A DNA stretch of 64,000 bases from Charina bottae. Taxonomy: Eukaryota; Chordata; Lepidosauria; Squamata; Charinaidae. The stretch covers positions 13,562,001 through 13,626,000 of the forward strand of contig JALMGJ010000006.1 in the NCBI GenBank assembly GCA_023362775.1. The letters run 5' to 3'. The translations under genes were made by a program, and so were the position numbers. Shown here one piece after another: positions 11,874-23,091 of this stretch (its first letter is position 1; the number at the start of each line of letters is the position of its first letter). Below the pieces are notes generated by a model. That model was given only the letters and a program-made list of their open reading frames with translations. It was not told the origin of the DNA and made no database searches.

Positions 11874-12615
11874 TGTGGCATGCAGTTTGGATCTTGGGAT
11901 GTTATACATTCCCAGAGTCCATACATTTTTTTCTCTCTGTTTTGTTTGTTTTTTTTGAGTGGGTGGGCCAGGCTGCAGGATAAAAATTCTTCCTTACAAT
12001 TCACACCCAAGAAAATGAGCAAGGTTGTACATCATCAATAATCATTTTTGTTTCTCCCATATCGCTCCCCCACTCCTACCCACCACTGCGAACTTTGTGG
12101 GATTTCTTTTTATTGAGCTGAAAAAGGAATGAGCTCTGAAGCTTATTCACACTATATCTTAGGGCAAACATACATGACAAACATCTTATACTGTAAATGC
12201 TTCTGATATGAAAGAAAAAAGTTTTAATATGGGACAATATGGAGTATTAAATGGTTGGGGAAAAGAAGTGCTAGTATTTCTGCACTCACTGTGGAGGAGC
12301 ACACTCACTGTATTTTCACTTTGACTTCTCTCATAGCAGGAACTAAATTTCAATCTCTCTCTCTCTCTTTAATGACACACAATCTCATTCCATGAAGTTG
12401 GTATCACCTCTAAACAAGCCCTGTTCCTTCTGAGCTTTATTTGGTAGAGGTACCAAGATCAGGCCTGTTGGAATGGAATGGAGCATACTACTGGCAGTCC
12501 TCAATTAATGACCCTAATTGGGACTGGCAACTCCATCGCTAAGCAAAATGTCACATGACCATTCCGCTTAGCGATGGCAGCTCCAGCAATCCCAGTTGCT
12601 GTCATTGAGTGAATC
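11874..12615. other. No gene recognised
   Basis: AT-rich unique sequence with a short (TC)n run near 12353-12370. Nothing else could be supported. Confidence 0.4.
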
Positions 12616-12619
12616 CCAC

Positions 12620-13032
12620 TGTAATGGTATGTGGGAAAGTCCTTGGGAGACGGGGTGAAGAGATGCTGTCTAGGGAACAGGCAGATAAGAAGGAGCGCAG
12701 CCCGCAGCTGGATAGTGGGCAGGGCAAGAGGCTCAGAAGGGACCGTCCCTACTTTCTCAGGCTGTAAAGGAGACAGTGGGAGAATTGTACTTTCAGGCTT
12801 GCAAGATTCTGTTAATGTAGCTTTACAATAAAGTAGAACTAGCTTGTCTGGTCATGTTTCCTGTCTGGTCTACCTGGGAAGGCTGACATCAATCTTGCAA
12901 GTCTGAAAGTACAATTCTCCCCTTGCTCTCCCCAGAGCAAGATTCTGTTTCTGTAACCTTACAATACTGTAAAGGTAGTGTTAGTACTCATGGTTTGTGC
13001 TTCTTGTCTGGACTATCTCGAAGAGCTGACAT
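12620..13032 (+). mobile_element. Foldback LTR-like element, family 1, rearranged copy
   Basis: The left part (12620-12887) is one LTR-like unit from TGTAATGG to GGCTGACA with a poly(A) signal (ACAATAAAGT near 12826). It is followed by TC and a short inverted arm piece (12891-12921, AATCTTGCAAGTCTGAAAG). Then, after a gap, comes a second centre segment from CAAGATTCTGT to GCTGACATC ending near 13032. The arm/centre junctions match the intact foldback copy at 56166. No matching 5-bp duplication was found at these outer limits, consistent with internal rearrangement. Confidence 0.65.
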
Positions 13033-13790
13033 CCAGCCAGCAAGTTCTCTGTGGATTTTATATCAGCTGATGTTTCTGACCAGTTTTCTAGCACAGAATC
13101 CAGTAGAGTAGCATGTATCTGTGTGCAAGTGCACACATATGTATCTGTCATGGCTTTGTCTCGGTTTTGTAGAAATGATGCCTGAACAGGTTGTTCACAC
13201 ACACACCATGGTTACAAATGTATTAGTTAGGAATGTAGTTTTCTTGTCTGGCAAAGGTTTAATGTCCCATTCCAGGTATTCAAAATCACAGCACTAACCT
13301 TTGCTGCTAGTTTAGTCTTAAGAGAGTGCTATCCAGAGGCCAGCCAAATATTTGTTTTGTCCAATCTAGCATTTGCTTTACAATCAATGAATGAAGCTCT
13401 GATTAGAGTTCCACAGGGCAAAGGATCATTGGATTGTACAAGTATTTATTCATGAAACCAAAGCTACATTTCTCACTTATTTCCTTCCCAGAGGGTCATT
13501 AAGAGAATCAGAAGCATAATGCTTTTCAACTAGATTCTTGGTAGGAATAACGAATGGTTCTTTTGCATTGCCAGCAAATTGTAAATACAGTTATGTGGGG
13601 AAGCCACATTTTGAATCTTTTCAGAGAAAAAGAAAAATATTTATAAAATAATCTTTCAGTAGGTCCAAAAGAACAGGACATTCAGACTATTAAACTGAAC
13701 CTTCAGGTGTCTCCAGTATTGTAACATACTACTGTATTTGATGCCGTTTTAATGTTATTAAGGATATAAATGGGTACCTATCTAGAACTT
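13033..13790. other. No gene recognised
   Basis: Unique-looking sequence between the foldback remnant and a Sauria SINE. No coding or repeat signal could be supported. Confidence 0.4.
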
Positions 13791-14024
13791 GAGAGCCAGT
13801 TTGGTGTAGTGGTTAAGCCATCAGGCTAGAAACCAGGAGACCATAAGTTCTAGTCCTGCCTGTGGCACAAAGCCAGCTGGGTGACCTTGGGCCAGTCACT
13901 CTCTCTCAGCCCTAGGAAGGAGGCAATGGCAAACCACTTCTGAAATCTTGCCAAGAAAACTGCAGGGACTTGTCCAGGCAATCTCCAAGAATTGGACATG
14001 ATTAAACGGATTGAAAAAAAAATA
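13791..14024 (+). mobile_element. Sauria-type SINE
   Basis: This copy runs from GAGAGCCAGTTTGGTGTAG to an A-rich tail. It has the tRNA-like head (TAGTGGTTAAG...GTTCTAGTCCTGCC), the block GTGACCTTGGGCCAGTCAC, and the 3' segment TTGGACATGATTAAACGG, which resembles the Bov-B 3' end. In Sauria SINEs that similarity is taken to mean mobilisation by Bov-B machinery. Confidence 0.9.
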
Positions 14025-14330
14025 TGGAACTTAAGCCTAGGTGTTGCTGCCTAATTTAGAATTTGCAAGTCAGATATCGAAGAGGGTGAACACAGGAGAA
14101 CATACCAAGATAATTACAATTATTTATAAGAGTTTATTAATGAAAATTCAGTACATATAGTGTTAGAGAGCTTCCTCCCACAATGCCTATGATGAGCCAA
14201 AGGGCGGAAATTCCATGGAATCAACACACAAAGAGGTTGCTTTTGTTGGGCAAGTTTTAGTTCTTCATCCTCTCTCTCCCTCCCCCTCCTCCCAAGTTGC
14301 TTACTTTAGGCATCAGCAAGGAAAGGTTGT

Positions 14331-14616
14331 GAGAGACAATTTGGCGTAGTGGTTAAAGCAGTGTTTCTCAACCTTGGCAACTTTAAGACATGTGGACTTC
14401 AGCTCCCAGAATTCCCCAGCCAGCATGGGAGTTGAAGTCCACAGGTCTTAAAGTTGCCAAGGTTGAAAAACACTGGGTTAAGGCATCAGGTTAGAAACCG
14501 GGAGAACGTGAGTTCTACTCCTGCCTTAGGCCCAAAGCCAGCTGGGTGACCTTGGGCCAGTCCCTTTCTCTCAGCCCTAGGAAGGAGGCAATGGCATGAT
14601 TGAACGGATTTTTTTA
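14331..14616 (+). mobile_element. Sauria-type SINE interrupted by a nested MITE
   Basis: The head begins GAGAGACAATTTGGCGTAGT and resumes after the nested palindrome at GGTTAAGGCATCAGG. It continues through GTGACCTTGGGCCAGTCCC to a short 3' end (ATGATTGAACGGATTTTTT). The segment with CAAACCACTTCTG...GGCAAT present in the copy at 13791 is deleted here. Confidence 0.9.
14359..14475. mobile_element. Palindromic hAT MITE nested in a SINE
   Basis: A 117-bp near-palindrome begins CAGTGTTTCTCAACCTTGGC and ends GGTTGAAAAACACTG. GGTTAAAG lies on the left (14351-14358) and GGTTAAGG on the right (14476-14483), so the target was the GGTTAAGG of the SINE head. One mismatch has accumulated in the duplication. 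Related copies lie at 16013, 52155 and 63093. Confidence 0.9.
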
Positions 14617-14984
14617 AAAAAAGGAAGGTTACATATTAGTGACTATTTACATGTCTAGCAGGTATTGGATGCCTAGCAAAGACAAAAGAGGAAAATAATT
14701 ATCTAAATGGGGTTAAATCAGGAAGTTGGTTATCTTGCAGCTCACAAGAGTAAATAGGAAAATCTAGCTTGGCTAAGCAGCCTCTCTTTTCGGTGTTAAT
14801 TAAAAATGTGGGTCCATCACAGGACACCAGGCTGTGTTCACAGGACAGGTTGAACTTGGGGTCTGAAATGACCCATCTTCTGGGATTGCAACACACACTG
14901 AATTACAATTTTATTTATGAGCGGTCAGAAATAAAGTCATTATACCTGTTTTCATTTTTGATTTTAATAGTATTAATTTGAATG

Positions 14985-15065
14985 GTTATTATGGATTTGG
15001 AAAAAGCTGTAAGCCACCTTGAGTGTTTACATGGATGAGGTATTATTTGTTAATAATAAATAAAT
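14985..15065 (+). mobile_element. LINE 3' tail fragment (CR1/L2 type)
   Basis: GCTGTAAGCCACCTTGAGTG followed by an AATAATAAATAAAT tail matches the form of the 3' terminal block shared by squamate L2/CR1-like LINEs. Only about 80 bp are recognisable. Confidence 0.55.
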
Positions 15066-16010
15066 TAAAAATGAATTAACCAAATTTGTCACATTAACCA
15101 ACATGCTGCCACAAAGAAAACAATAATAGGTTAAAACAAGCCTGTGTGGAAGAAATTTTAGCTTTCTGTGTCATTCCAAACCACAAAGAGGAAGAGCAGA
15201 TTAGACCTCATTTATTGTTAGCAGTAGTGCTGTTTTGCCCATTGCTAATAGCAAGAAAATGAAGGCATTCCAAATGTTTTGAATTCAAAGTATTTTGAAC
15301 ATAAAACATCCTGTTTCAAGCTATTTTAAGAAAACATGGTATTCAGACATCATCAGAAGTCTGAATGGCATGACCTGATTGGAAATGTCCTGCCTCCAAA
15401 TTTTTTATATTTTGAATGTGACAAAGTTCTTGCTACAAAGGATGGGAGAGAGGAAGAGGGTTTGGAGGTGATAGGAGAAAAAGGTGGGCAGGAATGCCAT
15501 CAGTTAGGTGGGCCACAAAGGCACACATAGTCCATGGGTTCAGGGATGTTCACAAGGCATGGTCAAATCAAAAGTCAAGATGGCGGTGACAATGGTGCGA
15601 TCAAAGCTCTGCCTGCTTTTTATGTGATCGATGTATCAATGCACATAAAAATTAGGTGGAGCTTTGATCATGCCACTGTGGCTGTCATCTTCACTTTTTT
15701 GACCATGCTTGTGAACATCCCTGAAACCCATGGACTATGCACACCCCTTCATGGGTTGCTCAGGTCTCTTCCAAGCAATATCGAGTTTAATGGCCCAGGG
15801 GTCAGCATAAGGCAACCTCCAATCTTTTGATTGCTAGATTGCTAGTTGAAGACCTTTTGATCTTCTGAGACCTCTTTAAAATCTGGAGTTTGGCTTTCAT
15901 GGCTTGTTTTTTTTCTATTTTTCAGTGCTTTGTGTTTGCATCTTTTTTAAAAATTGTCTCAGAATTGATGAGGAAAAGTGGTATGTAATCTATTAATAAG
16001 CATGATATAA
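15066..16010. other. Mostly unrecognised; one inverted pair
   Basis: Near 15535-15735 two segments face each other. GGTTCAGGGATGTTCACAAG and its complement CTTGTGAACATCCCTGAAACC flank about 160 bp whose inner parts also pair (AAAGCTCTGCCT / AGGTGGAGCTTTGATC). This is probably a small foldback element of unknown family. The frames at 15336-15830 have no recognisable domain. Confidence 0.5.
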
Positions 16011-16012
16011 TT

Positions 16013-16088
16013 CAGTGTTTCTCAACCTGGGCAACTTGAAGATGTGTGGACTTCAACTCCCAGAATTCCCCGGCTAGCAGGCTGGGCT
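16013..16088. mobile_element. Half copy of the palindromic hAT MITE
   Basis: CAGTGTTTCTCAACCTGGGC through ACTTCAACTCCCAGAATTCC matches the left half of the MITE at 14359. The right half is absent and no duplication can be assigned. Confidence 0.8.
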
Positions 16089-16089
16089 A

Positions 16090-17520
16090 AGCTAAGTGTT
16101 TATGGAAAATACTGTTGTTCTGCAAGGATAATTAGACATGTGTTTTCACTACAGTCCTATTGATTCTAGACATCTCCCAGACATGTAGCTAAGATCTGTA
16201 ATTTCACTTTATATTTCTCTGACACAAGAGTCCAAAGTCACTTTGCAAGGCTCCATTTTCTACTCCAACCGTTTTTGCTTTACTGTTTATGGTTTGGTTA
16301 CTTTACATGACTGGCCCCGCTTAGGAATCGTCAACTTAAAAATGCCACATATTTCTTTTCCTGCTGGACTCAGCTCTTTATCATCCCCTTTCCTGAGGCA
16401 AAAAGAGGACAACAGCATAAGGTAAATGAAGGATGACAGGCATCCTGCCAGCTTGGTTGCCAAATCAGCAATGAGAAAATGTTTGTGCTATTGCTGGAGC
16501 CAAAAAAAGGAAAGAAAATAAAAAAGGCACTTGCTTTGGAAAGTAAAAATAGTGGAAAATATTAATCCAGCAATTTTGGAGCCTCAAGTATTGTTTGGCT
16601 GAGTGGACAGAAGTAATGGCTTCTGAGTGGACAGAGGTAATGGCATATGTTATGGGAAGCAGGGTGAACTGCTGGCAGATTAGAATGAAAAGGATAAATG
16701 TGTTGGATTGCTTGAAAAGGAATAAATTGCCAGCAATTTACTCTTTCCCTTGTGGGCCACATTACCAGAGACAAAAGCTGTTGGGCTTCATATGCCAGCA
16801 AAAGAGGGCTGGAGGTACCCCACCTTTTCCACACACACATACACACACACAACGACCAACTATCTTTTTCTCCTCCTCTCTTTTAATCAATTTACATAAT
16901 GGCTTTACTTAGACATTGATGCTAGTAAGTTGACTATCGTCATTCACTATGAACCCCTGATGTGATTCTTATGCCAAAGGGCCGGTGTTGTTTTCTGCTT
17001 AAGAGTGAAGATATGAAATTCTCAAAAATGTTTCACAGAGGGGATTTAAACCTTTTAATGCAAAATCAAGGGAGGCAACAGAGTCTGTTAAAAACTAAAA
17101 TTACCAGCTGTGTTTGGCATAGCATCTCATTCATCTACTATGCCAAAATTGAAGACAATAGATTCTGGATACAAAACCACAATATAACTGGATGCTAGAA
17201 AGCCACATAAATTTGTCTCTTTTAAATACTTCAGTATTCAATTTTCTACCAAGGAGATACTGAAGCAGATGTAGTTTGAGATGGTCACCAACCTTAATGC
17301 ACTGATTACTATCATTGTTTGCTGCCTGAAGAGTTTCAGAAGTGCATTTAGCTATTAAATTGTCATACTTGTCAACTGTCATAACTAGAGAGCATTTGAA
17401 ATACTGTATGTTGAGGACTGAAACATTCTGAAATAAATTACTTAGATGGTGCCTCTTCCTCCATCTTCAGAAGCCAACTCTCCACTTGGAGTCCACTTGG
17501 ATTTGGAAACAAGTTCTGCA
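16090..17520. other. No gene recognised
   Basis: Unique-looking sequence with a short (CA)n run near 16830-16850. The frames at 16562-16912 overlap on both strands and show no domain. Confidence 0.4.
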
Positions 17521-17525
17521 TTAAC

Positions 17526-18036
17526 TGTTGTTGTTGTTCAGTCATTAAGTCGTGTCCGACTCTTCGTGACCACATGGACCATAGCACGCCAGGCCTTCCT
17601 GTCCTCCACTGTCTCCCGGAGTTTACTCAAATTCATGTTCATTACATTGGTGATGCTATCTAACCATCTCATCCTCTGCCGTCCCCTTCTCCTTTTGCCT
17701 CCAGTCTTTCCCAGCATCAGGGTCTTTTCCAGTGAGTCCTTTCTTCGCATTAGGTGGCCAAAGTATTTGAGCTTCAGCTTCAGTATCTGTCCTTCCAATG
17801 AGCAGTCAGGGTTGATTTCCTTTAGGATTGACTGATTTGACCTCCTTGCAGTCCAGGGGACTCTTAAGAGTCTTCTCCAGCACCACAGTTTGAAAGCATC
17901 AATTCTTCGGCACTCAGCCTTCCTTATGGTCCAACTCTCACAGCCATACATTACTACTGGGAAAACCATAGCTTTGATTATACGTACCTTTGTCGGCAAG
18001 GTAATGTCTCTGCTTCTTAATATGCTGTCTAGGTTA
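17526..18036 (-). mobile_element. Bov-B (RTE) LINE 3' fragment
   Basis: The minus-strand frame 17999-17538 encodes the C-terminal end of the Bov-B RT protein. Diagnostic residues include VRIIKAMVFPVVMYGCESW, LWCWRRLLRVPWTARRSN and the terminal KSRTRLND. The tail at the low end is the Bov-B GTCGGACACGACTTAATGACTG block with a (CAA)n run. The copy is 5' truncated within the RT region. Confidence 0.9.
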
Positions 18037-18039
18037 TTA

Positions 18040-18592
18040 TGTTACTGATTGATTATGTGCCATCAAATTGGTCTCAACGTTTACTGACCACATAGATAGA
18101 TTTTCTCCATGACGGGCTGCCCCTAACCTGGTCCTTCAGGTTTTCCAATGGTGCACCTATCCCTGCTGTAACTGAGTCCATCCACCTTCCTGCTGGTCAT
18201 CCTCTTCTTCTTTTCCTTCCACCCTTCCCAGCATTAGAGCCTTCTCCAGAGAGCTAGGTTTGTCTGAAGTAGGATAATTTGAGCCTGTTCATTTGTGCAA
18301 GTGAGAACCCTGGTTTGATTTGTTTGATGATCCATTGGTTTGTTTTATTGGCTGTCCACAGTATTCTCAGGAGTCTTCTCCAATACCACATTTTCAAAGT
18401 GTCAATACTCTTTCTATGCAGCTTCTTCAAAGTCCAACTTTCACTTCCATAAAATGTCACAGGGAATACCATTGCTTGCACTGTTTTGATCTTTGTAGGT
18501 AAAGACACATCACGGCATTTGAATATCTTTTCCAAGGCCTTCATGGCTGCTTTACTAAGTGCTAGTCTGTGGCATATTTCTTTATTATGTTA
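18040..18592 (-). mobile_element. Second RTE-family LINE fragment, minus strand
   Basis: The minus frame 18544-18254 gives MKALEKIFKCRDVSLPTK, VTFYGSESWTLKK and WRRLLRILWTANKTNQW. It is homologous to Bov-B but clearly a different and older RTE subfamily, with its own 3' region (GGCACATAATCAATCAGTAAC at the end). It abuts the Bov-B copy at 17526. The same subfamily appears in plus orientation at 19785. Confidence 0.75.
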
Positions 18593-19784
18593 AATTGACT
18601 GAAAATGCAATCCATGGACCATTTTAGATTCCCCAAATTATATTTAAAAGAATTGACTTCTTATGACCTCCCTTAAAATAATTCTTAGTTGGCTAAGATC
18701 CACATACTATTTAAAGAAAGGTGAGTTTTCAGAGGAATGCCTTTTGGAACAAAGCCATCTCCCTACTTCTGAAAAATCTATAGGCTTCTAGATTCTGAGA
18801 TTCAACAGTATCAAACAGCAAGTCAAGGACATCTTCTTAGTAGCAATTCCTTTGAATCAAGTCTTAAAGCAAGTAAATTACCTCTTTGAATAGAGTTCCT
18901 ATAGCTTAAATAGAACATTTATTTCACTCTGCTTCCAGCTGAGGAAATCTGTGAGAAAGCCTGCATTTTTTATTTCAGAAAATCTTACTTCTCTGGCTTA
19001 AAGTGGTTGAAGACTATCACAAGTTGTTTATGATCCCTATGAAAACCTGTGAATTAGGAAAGACACTATTAAGATTGGCCCTTGAATCAAAGTGCTTTAA
19101 AGACAGTGGTTCCATCAATTCCTCAGAAGACATCTCATGTTTTATTTATGAATTTTAAAGTGCTGATTTATGTTAAATTGTATACTAAATACTAGTTGTA
19201 AAAATGGGAATGAATAAGCATAGATATTTCTAAATTACCAGTTTTCAAAAGATCAGTAATAATTTCACAAGTCAAGCACAGATAGTCAAGTACAGCATGT
19301 CCCATTTTAATAATTTTGGCATCTGCAGTGTTGAGATCCATTGGAAGTAACCCTACAGAAGAACCACAGTTCAAAAATTATTATCTACAAATTATGAAAA
19401 AAATGAGATGGAAAGTAATTTCTGCAGGGATAGAGCTCTCCCTTGCCTTGCAATATCTTAATTAAGATATGCTGATAGTAATATACTTGAATTGCCTGCA
19501 ACATGCCATGAATAAGAGATAGTCCTAAATTCATTTTCATTTTTTTAAAAAAATGCCCAAAGAAAACTTGAAAGTTCCTTGTTCTTTCTCAGAATGGAGA
19601 AGATCCTGTATGTCAGGGTTACCAAAGATAGAGTGAATGACTGATTGATTTTGTCGCTGAAGTATATCTGTAAGTTCTTCAGTTTAGAGAATTCACTTCC
19701 ATTATACACAGATATGGTCATTAGCATCTGAACCTTTAATAGAAGGTTGTACAAATGAATCAACCTCAGAATTGACAATGAAGA
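18593..19784. other. No gene recognised
   Basis: AT-rich unique DNA lying between two copies of the same old RTE subfamily in opposite orientation. Nothing coding was found. Confidence 0.4.
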
Positions 19785-20040
19785 TATCAAAATGGGGGAT
19801 AGCTTCTGCCTTTTAGGATCAACCATCAACATTAAAGGAAAAAGCAATCAAGAAATATGCCACAGACTAGCACTTGGTAGAGGAGCCATGAAGGCCTTGG
19901 AAAAGATATTTAAATGCTGGGGTGTGTCCATACCTACAAAGATGAGAATCATGCAAGCCGTGGTATTCCCTGTGACACTCTAGGGAAGCAAAAGTTGGAC
20001 TTTGAAGAAGCTGGATAGAAAGAGAGGATAGAAAGAGTAT
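19785..20040 (+). mobile_element. Old RTE subfamily fragment, plus strand
   Basis: The frame from 19792 reads FCLLGSTINIKGKSNQEICH and MKALEKIFKCWGVSIPTKMR up to VFPVTL*, the same subfamily as 18040-18592. It breaks off at a stop (TAG near 19981), where the Tyr-Gly-Ser block should follow. Both ends are ragged. Confidence 0.7.
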
Positions 20041-20044
20041 TGAC

Positions 20045-20640
20045 ACTTTTGGGTGGGTGGGTAGATGAATAGATAAATTGATTCTGGGATTGCTATCTCA
20101 CCTATCTCTCTTCATCCTGGTGATAGAATGCTGAAACATAACAGCTATTGTACCATGAGCAGACATTACTATGTCCGATTTTCAAATCTACATTGAATAC
20201 TGAGAAATACAGAGAAATCCAAATGATCTCAGCTTAGCTCAGTATGATGTACTAGGGAGAGAAGAACATCGTGAGCTCATTCTTGCATCCCCTAACCCTA
20301 TCAGGAAAATGGCCTGATAAACCATTTTTGTAGGTCAATTTTGCATGATGCTGCCTTTGTCTCATCTCTAGGCCACCACAGAGGCACTTAAACTTGTATT
20401 GACTTGATCTGATTGTAAAGTAGTGTTTTCCCGCTTCTCCTGACAGAGGTCTTGCTGTATACATGGTCTACAGCACTGTGCGGGTGAAAGTGATAATGAT
20501 GTGATTAGGGGCCATGATCTTCCCAGCTCCTATGGGCCCCTTCAGACTGCTTATGGATAACCCCCTCCTCTATGGTCCCTGGGAACTGTTTCCCTGGGGT
20601 ATTCTGCTCTTGGCACTGGATGCTTCCCCATATCAGAGTC
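20045..20640. other. No gene recognised
   Basis: No repeat or coding signal could be supported. The frames near 20514-20849 run into the composite SINE downstream. Confidence 0.35.
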
Positions 20641-20940
20641 AGCTCCAACGGAGAGGAGAGGATCAAAGGATCGGAGAAAGATCAAACAGCGGTGGTGACG
20701 ATGGACCCGGATGTGACAGCTACAGGATGTCAGCAGCCAGCTCAAGGCATCCTGGGAATTGTAGTCCAGAGCCTAATAGAGTCGGTTCCCTTACCCCTCT
20801 CCCTTCACGAGCGGTGAATTGTATATATTTGGAATTGATGTATAATTGAATTGTATATATATGATTGTAAGCCGCCTAGAGTCCTCCACTAGGGAGGGGA
20901 TAGGCGGGGTATAAATAGCACTATAAATAAATAAATAAAT
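20641..20940 (+). mobile_element. Composite SINE with LINE-type tail (3' part)
   Basis: The tail TTGTAAGCCGCCTAGAGTCC ... GGGATAGGCGGGGTATAAAT followed by ATAAATAAAT closely matches the tail of the element at 37756-38229 (minus). Upstream, the two also share GATGTCAGCAGCC and a TAGTCC(A/G)A(G/T)GCC stretch. The tRNA-like head seen in the other copy is not recognisable here. Confidence 0.65.
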
Positions 20941-20944
20941 ATCC

Positions 20945-21345
20945 TCCACTTTCCCCATCTGACAGAGCTAATCCATAGGATCAGAGAACTGACAGACAAA
21001 CAGCCATATTTCTCCACTGTTTTTGCCATTATTCCCACATCTGACAGCTTCTGGTGCCTTGAATTCAGTCTTAAGGACAGCACCAGTTGCCAGCTTCATT
21101 GCTGAGGCAGAACAGGGATCAGCAAAGAAGGTAGTGCAAAGTGTGCCAGCATATTTTGGTGCCACCATGTAAACTTGAAAAAAACAACAACCCACAAATA
21201 TGGCCAGGATGAAGAGCTCTGTATCTCTGTCTTTAGCAGTAGTATTGCTGATCAAAATGAGAATGGTAGATAGGAGGCCGTCTTGAAGTATGTGGAGAAC
21301 AAAGATGAATTAGATAAGGTAGCTCTCTATGTCTCTAAGAAAACT
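20945..21345. other. No gene recognised
   Basis: The minus frame at 20968-21255 (95 codons) has no recognisable motif. No repeat was identified. Confidence 0.35.
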
Positions 21346-21346
21346 G

Positions 21347-21803
21347 GTTTGTTGTTCAGTCGTTTAGTCATGTCCAACTCTTCGTGACCTCATGGACCAT
21401 AGCACGCCAGGCCTTCCTGTCCTCCACTGTCTCCCGGAGTTTGCTCAAATTCATGTTTGTTACAACGGTGATGCTATCTAACCATCTCATCCTCTGCCGT
21501 CCCCTTCTCCTTTTGCCTTCAGTCTTTCCCAGCATCAGGGTCTTTTCCAGTGAGTCCTCTCTTCGCATTAGGTGGCCAAAGTATTTGAGCTTCAGCTTCA
21601 GCATCTGTCCTTCCAATGAGCAGTCAGGGTTGATTTCCTTTAGGATTGACTGGTTTGACCTCCTTGCAGTCCAAGGGACTCTCAAGAGTCTTCTCCAGCA
21701 CCACAGTTCGGAAGCATCAATTCTTCGGCGCTCAGCCTTCCTTATGGTCCAACTCTCACAGCCATACATTACTACTGGAAAAACCATAGCTTTAACTATA
21801 TAG
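21347..21803 (-). mobile_element. Bov-B LINE 3' fragment
   Basis: The minus frame (about 21800-21368) encodes the same C-terminal RT region as at 17526, starting within IVKAMVFPVVMYGCESW and ending at HEVTKSWT. A short Bov-B tail follows at the low-coordinate end. It is nearly the same length as the neighbouring Bov-B copies and looks young. Confidence 0.9.
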
Positions 21804-21804
21804 T

Positions 21805-22390
21805 AAGGAGGTATTCCCAGAACAAAAACCCTATTTTGCATCACCCAAAGGAGGAAAAAAGAAGCCATATTTACTTAAAATGTGGTCTTTTCTCCTGGGC
21901 CCATTCAGTAAAGAACTCATCCCAGTGTGAGGCTCAGAATTATAGCCAATGACTGCAGCAAGCTGAAGTGATTTGTGTTAGTTCTCCTCTGAGGAAGGAC
22001 ATGCCAGGAATGCTGAGAATCAAATCCTTAAAAAAACCTAACCAAACCACTATATTCAGTAGGGATACACTCATCAACAGTATGCAAAAGCCAGAAGGGT
22101 AACCCCTGAACAATAGAGTCCAAAAAGATTTTGTTCATTTTAAACAGTCACACATGAGGAGAGACAAATGAGAACCAAAAAGCAGATTTTCAGAATCAGT
22201 CTTGTACCAGAGGGAGATTGTGTGAGAGAGAAAATTTGAAACATAGAAACAACAGGAAGCTTCGATGGTCTTCATTTATTATTTTTGAAAGTGTCACTCG
22301 AGCATGTGTTCTTCTGAAGGTTGGAAGACTGTTAGAACAAGAGGCGCAAAAGATGGCTGATGATGATATATGAGCTACTAGACCTACTAG
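21805..22390. other. No gene recognised
   Basis: Unique sequence; nothing supported. Confidence 0.35.
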
Positions 22391-22836
22391 GACAGCCAGT
22401 TTGGTGCAGTGCTTAAGGCATCAGGCTAGAAACCAGCAGACTCTGAGTTCTAGTCCCGCCTTAGGCATGAAAGCCGACTGGGTGACCTTGGGCCAGTCCC
22501 TGTCTCTCAGCCCTAGGAAGGAGCCAATAGCAAACCAGGAGACTAAGAGTTCTAGTCCCGCCTTAGGCATGAAAGCTGACTGGGTGACCTTGGTCCAGTC
22601 CCTGTCTCTCAGCCCTAGGAAGGAGCCAATAGCAAACCAGGAGACTGAGAGTTCTAGTCCCACCTTAGGCATGAAAGCCGACTGGGTGACCTTTGGCCAG
22701 TCACTCTCTCTCAGCCTTAGGAAGGAGGCAAGAGCAAACCACTTCCAAATCCTGCCAGGAAAACTGCAGGGACTAGTCCAGGCAGTTGCCAGGAGTCAAC
22801 AATGACTCGAAGGCATAAAATAAAATAATCAAATAA
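22391..22836 (+). mobile_element. Sauria-type SINE with 102-bp unit in triplicate
   Basis: After a normal head (GACAGCCAGTTTGGTGCAGT) the segment from GAC-T(C/A/G)-(T/A)GAGTTCTAGTCCC through CAATAGCAAACCAG occurs three times. Units start at 22439, 22541 and 22643, exactly 102 bp apart. The last unit continues into a normal SINE 3' end (CAAACCACTTCC...GGAGTCAACAATGACTCG). Because 102 is a multiple of three, a spurious 134-codon frame runs through it on the plus strand and a mirror frame on the minus. An A-rich (AATAA)n tail follows. Confidence 0.9.
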
Positions 22837-22870
22837 AATAATCAAATAAAATAAATAAAAAAGAAGAATG

Positions 22871-23091
22871 AGAGCCAGTTTGGTGCAGTGGTAAGGGCAC
22901 CAGGCTAGAAACCAGCAGACTGTGAGTTCTAGTCCCACCTTAGGCACAAAGTCAGCTGGATGACCCTGGGCCTGTCCCTCTCTCTTAGCCCTAGGACGAA
23001 GGCAAGGGCAAACCACTTCTGAAAATCTTGCCAAGATAACTGCAGGGACTAGTCCAGGCAGTTGCCAGGAGTCAACAATGACTTGAAGGCA
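22871..23091 (+). mobile_element. Sauria-type SINE
   Basis: A standard single-unit copy from GAGAGCCAGTTTGGTGCAGT to GGAGTCAACAATGACTTGAA. It lies about 35 bp after the triplicated copy and in the same orientation. Confidence 0.9.

Noticed and set aside
11388..12041. Overlapping frames of 105-180 codons on both strands
   Set aside because: They are Ala/Arg/Pro low-complexity translations of a GC-rich minisatellite inside a hAT-like element with exact target duplications.
22401..22805. 134-codon frame with three 34-residue repeats
   Set aside because: The repeat is a 102-bp triplication inside a SINE, so the peptide repeat is accidental.
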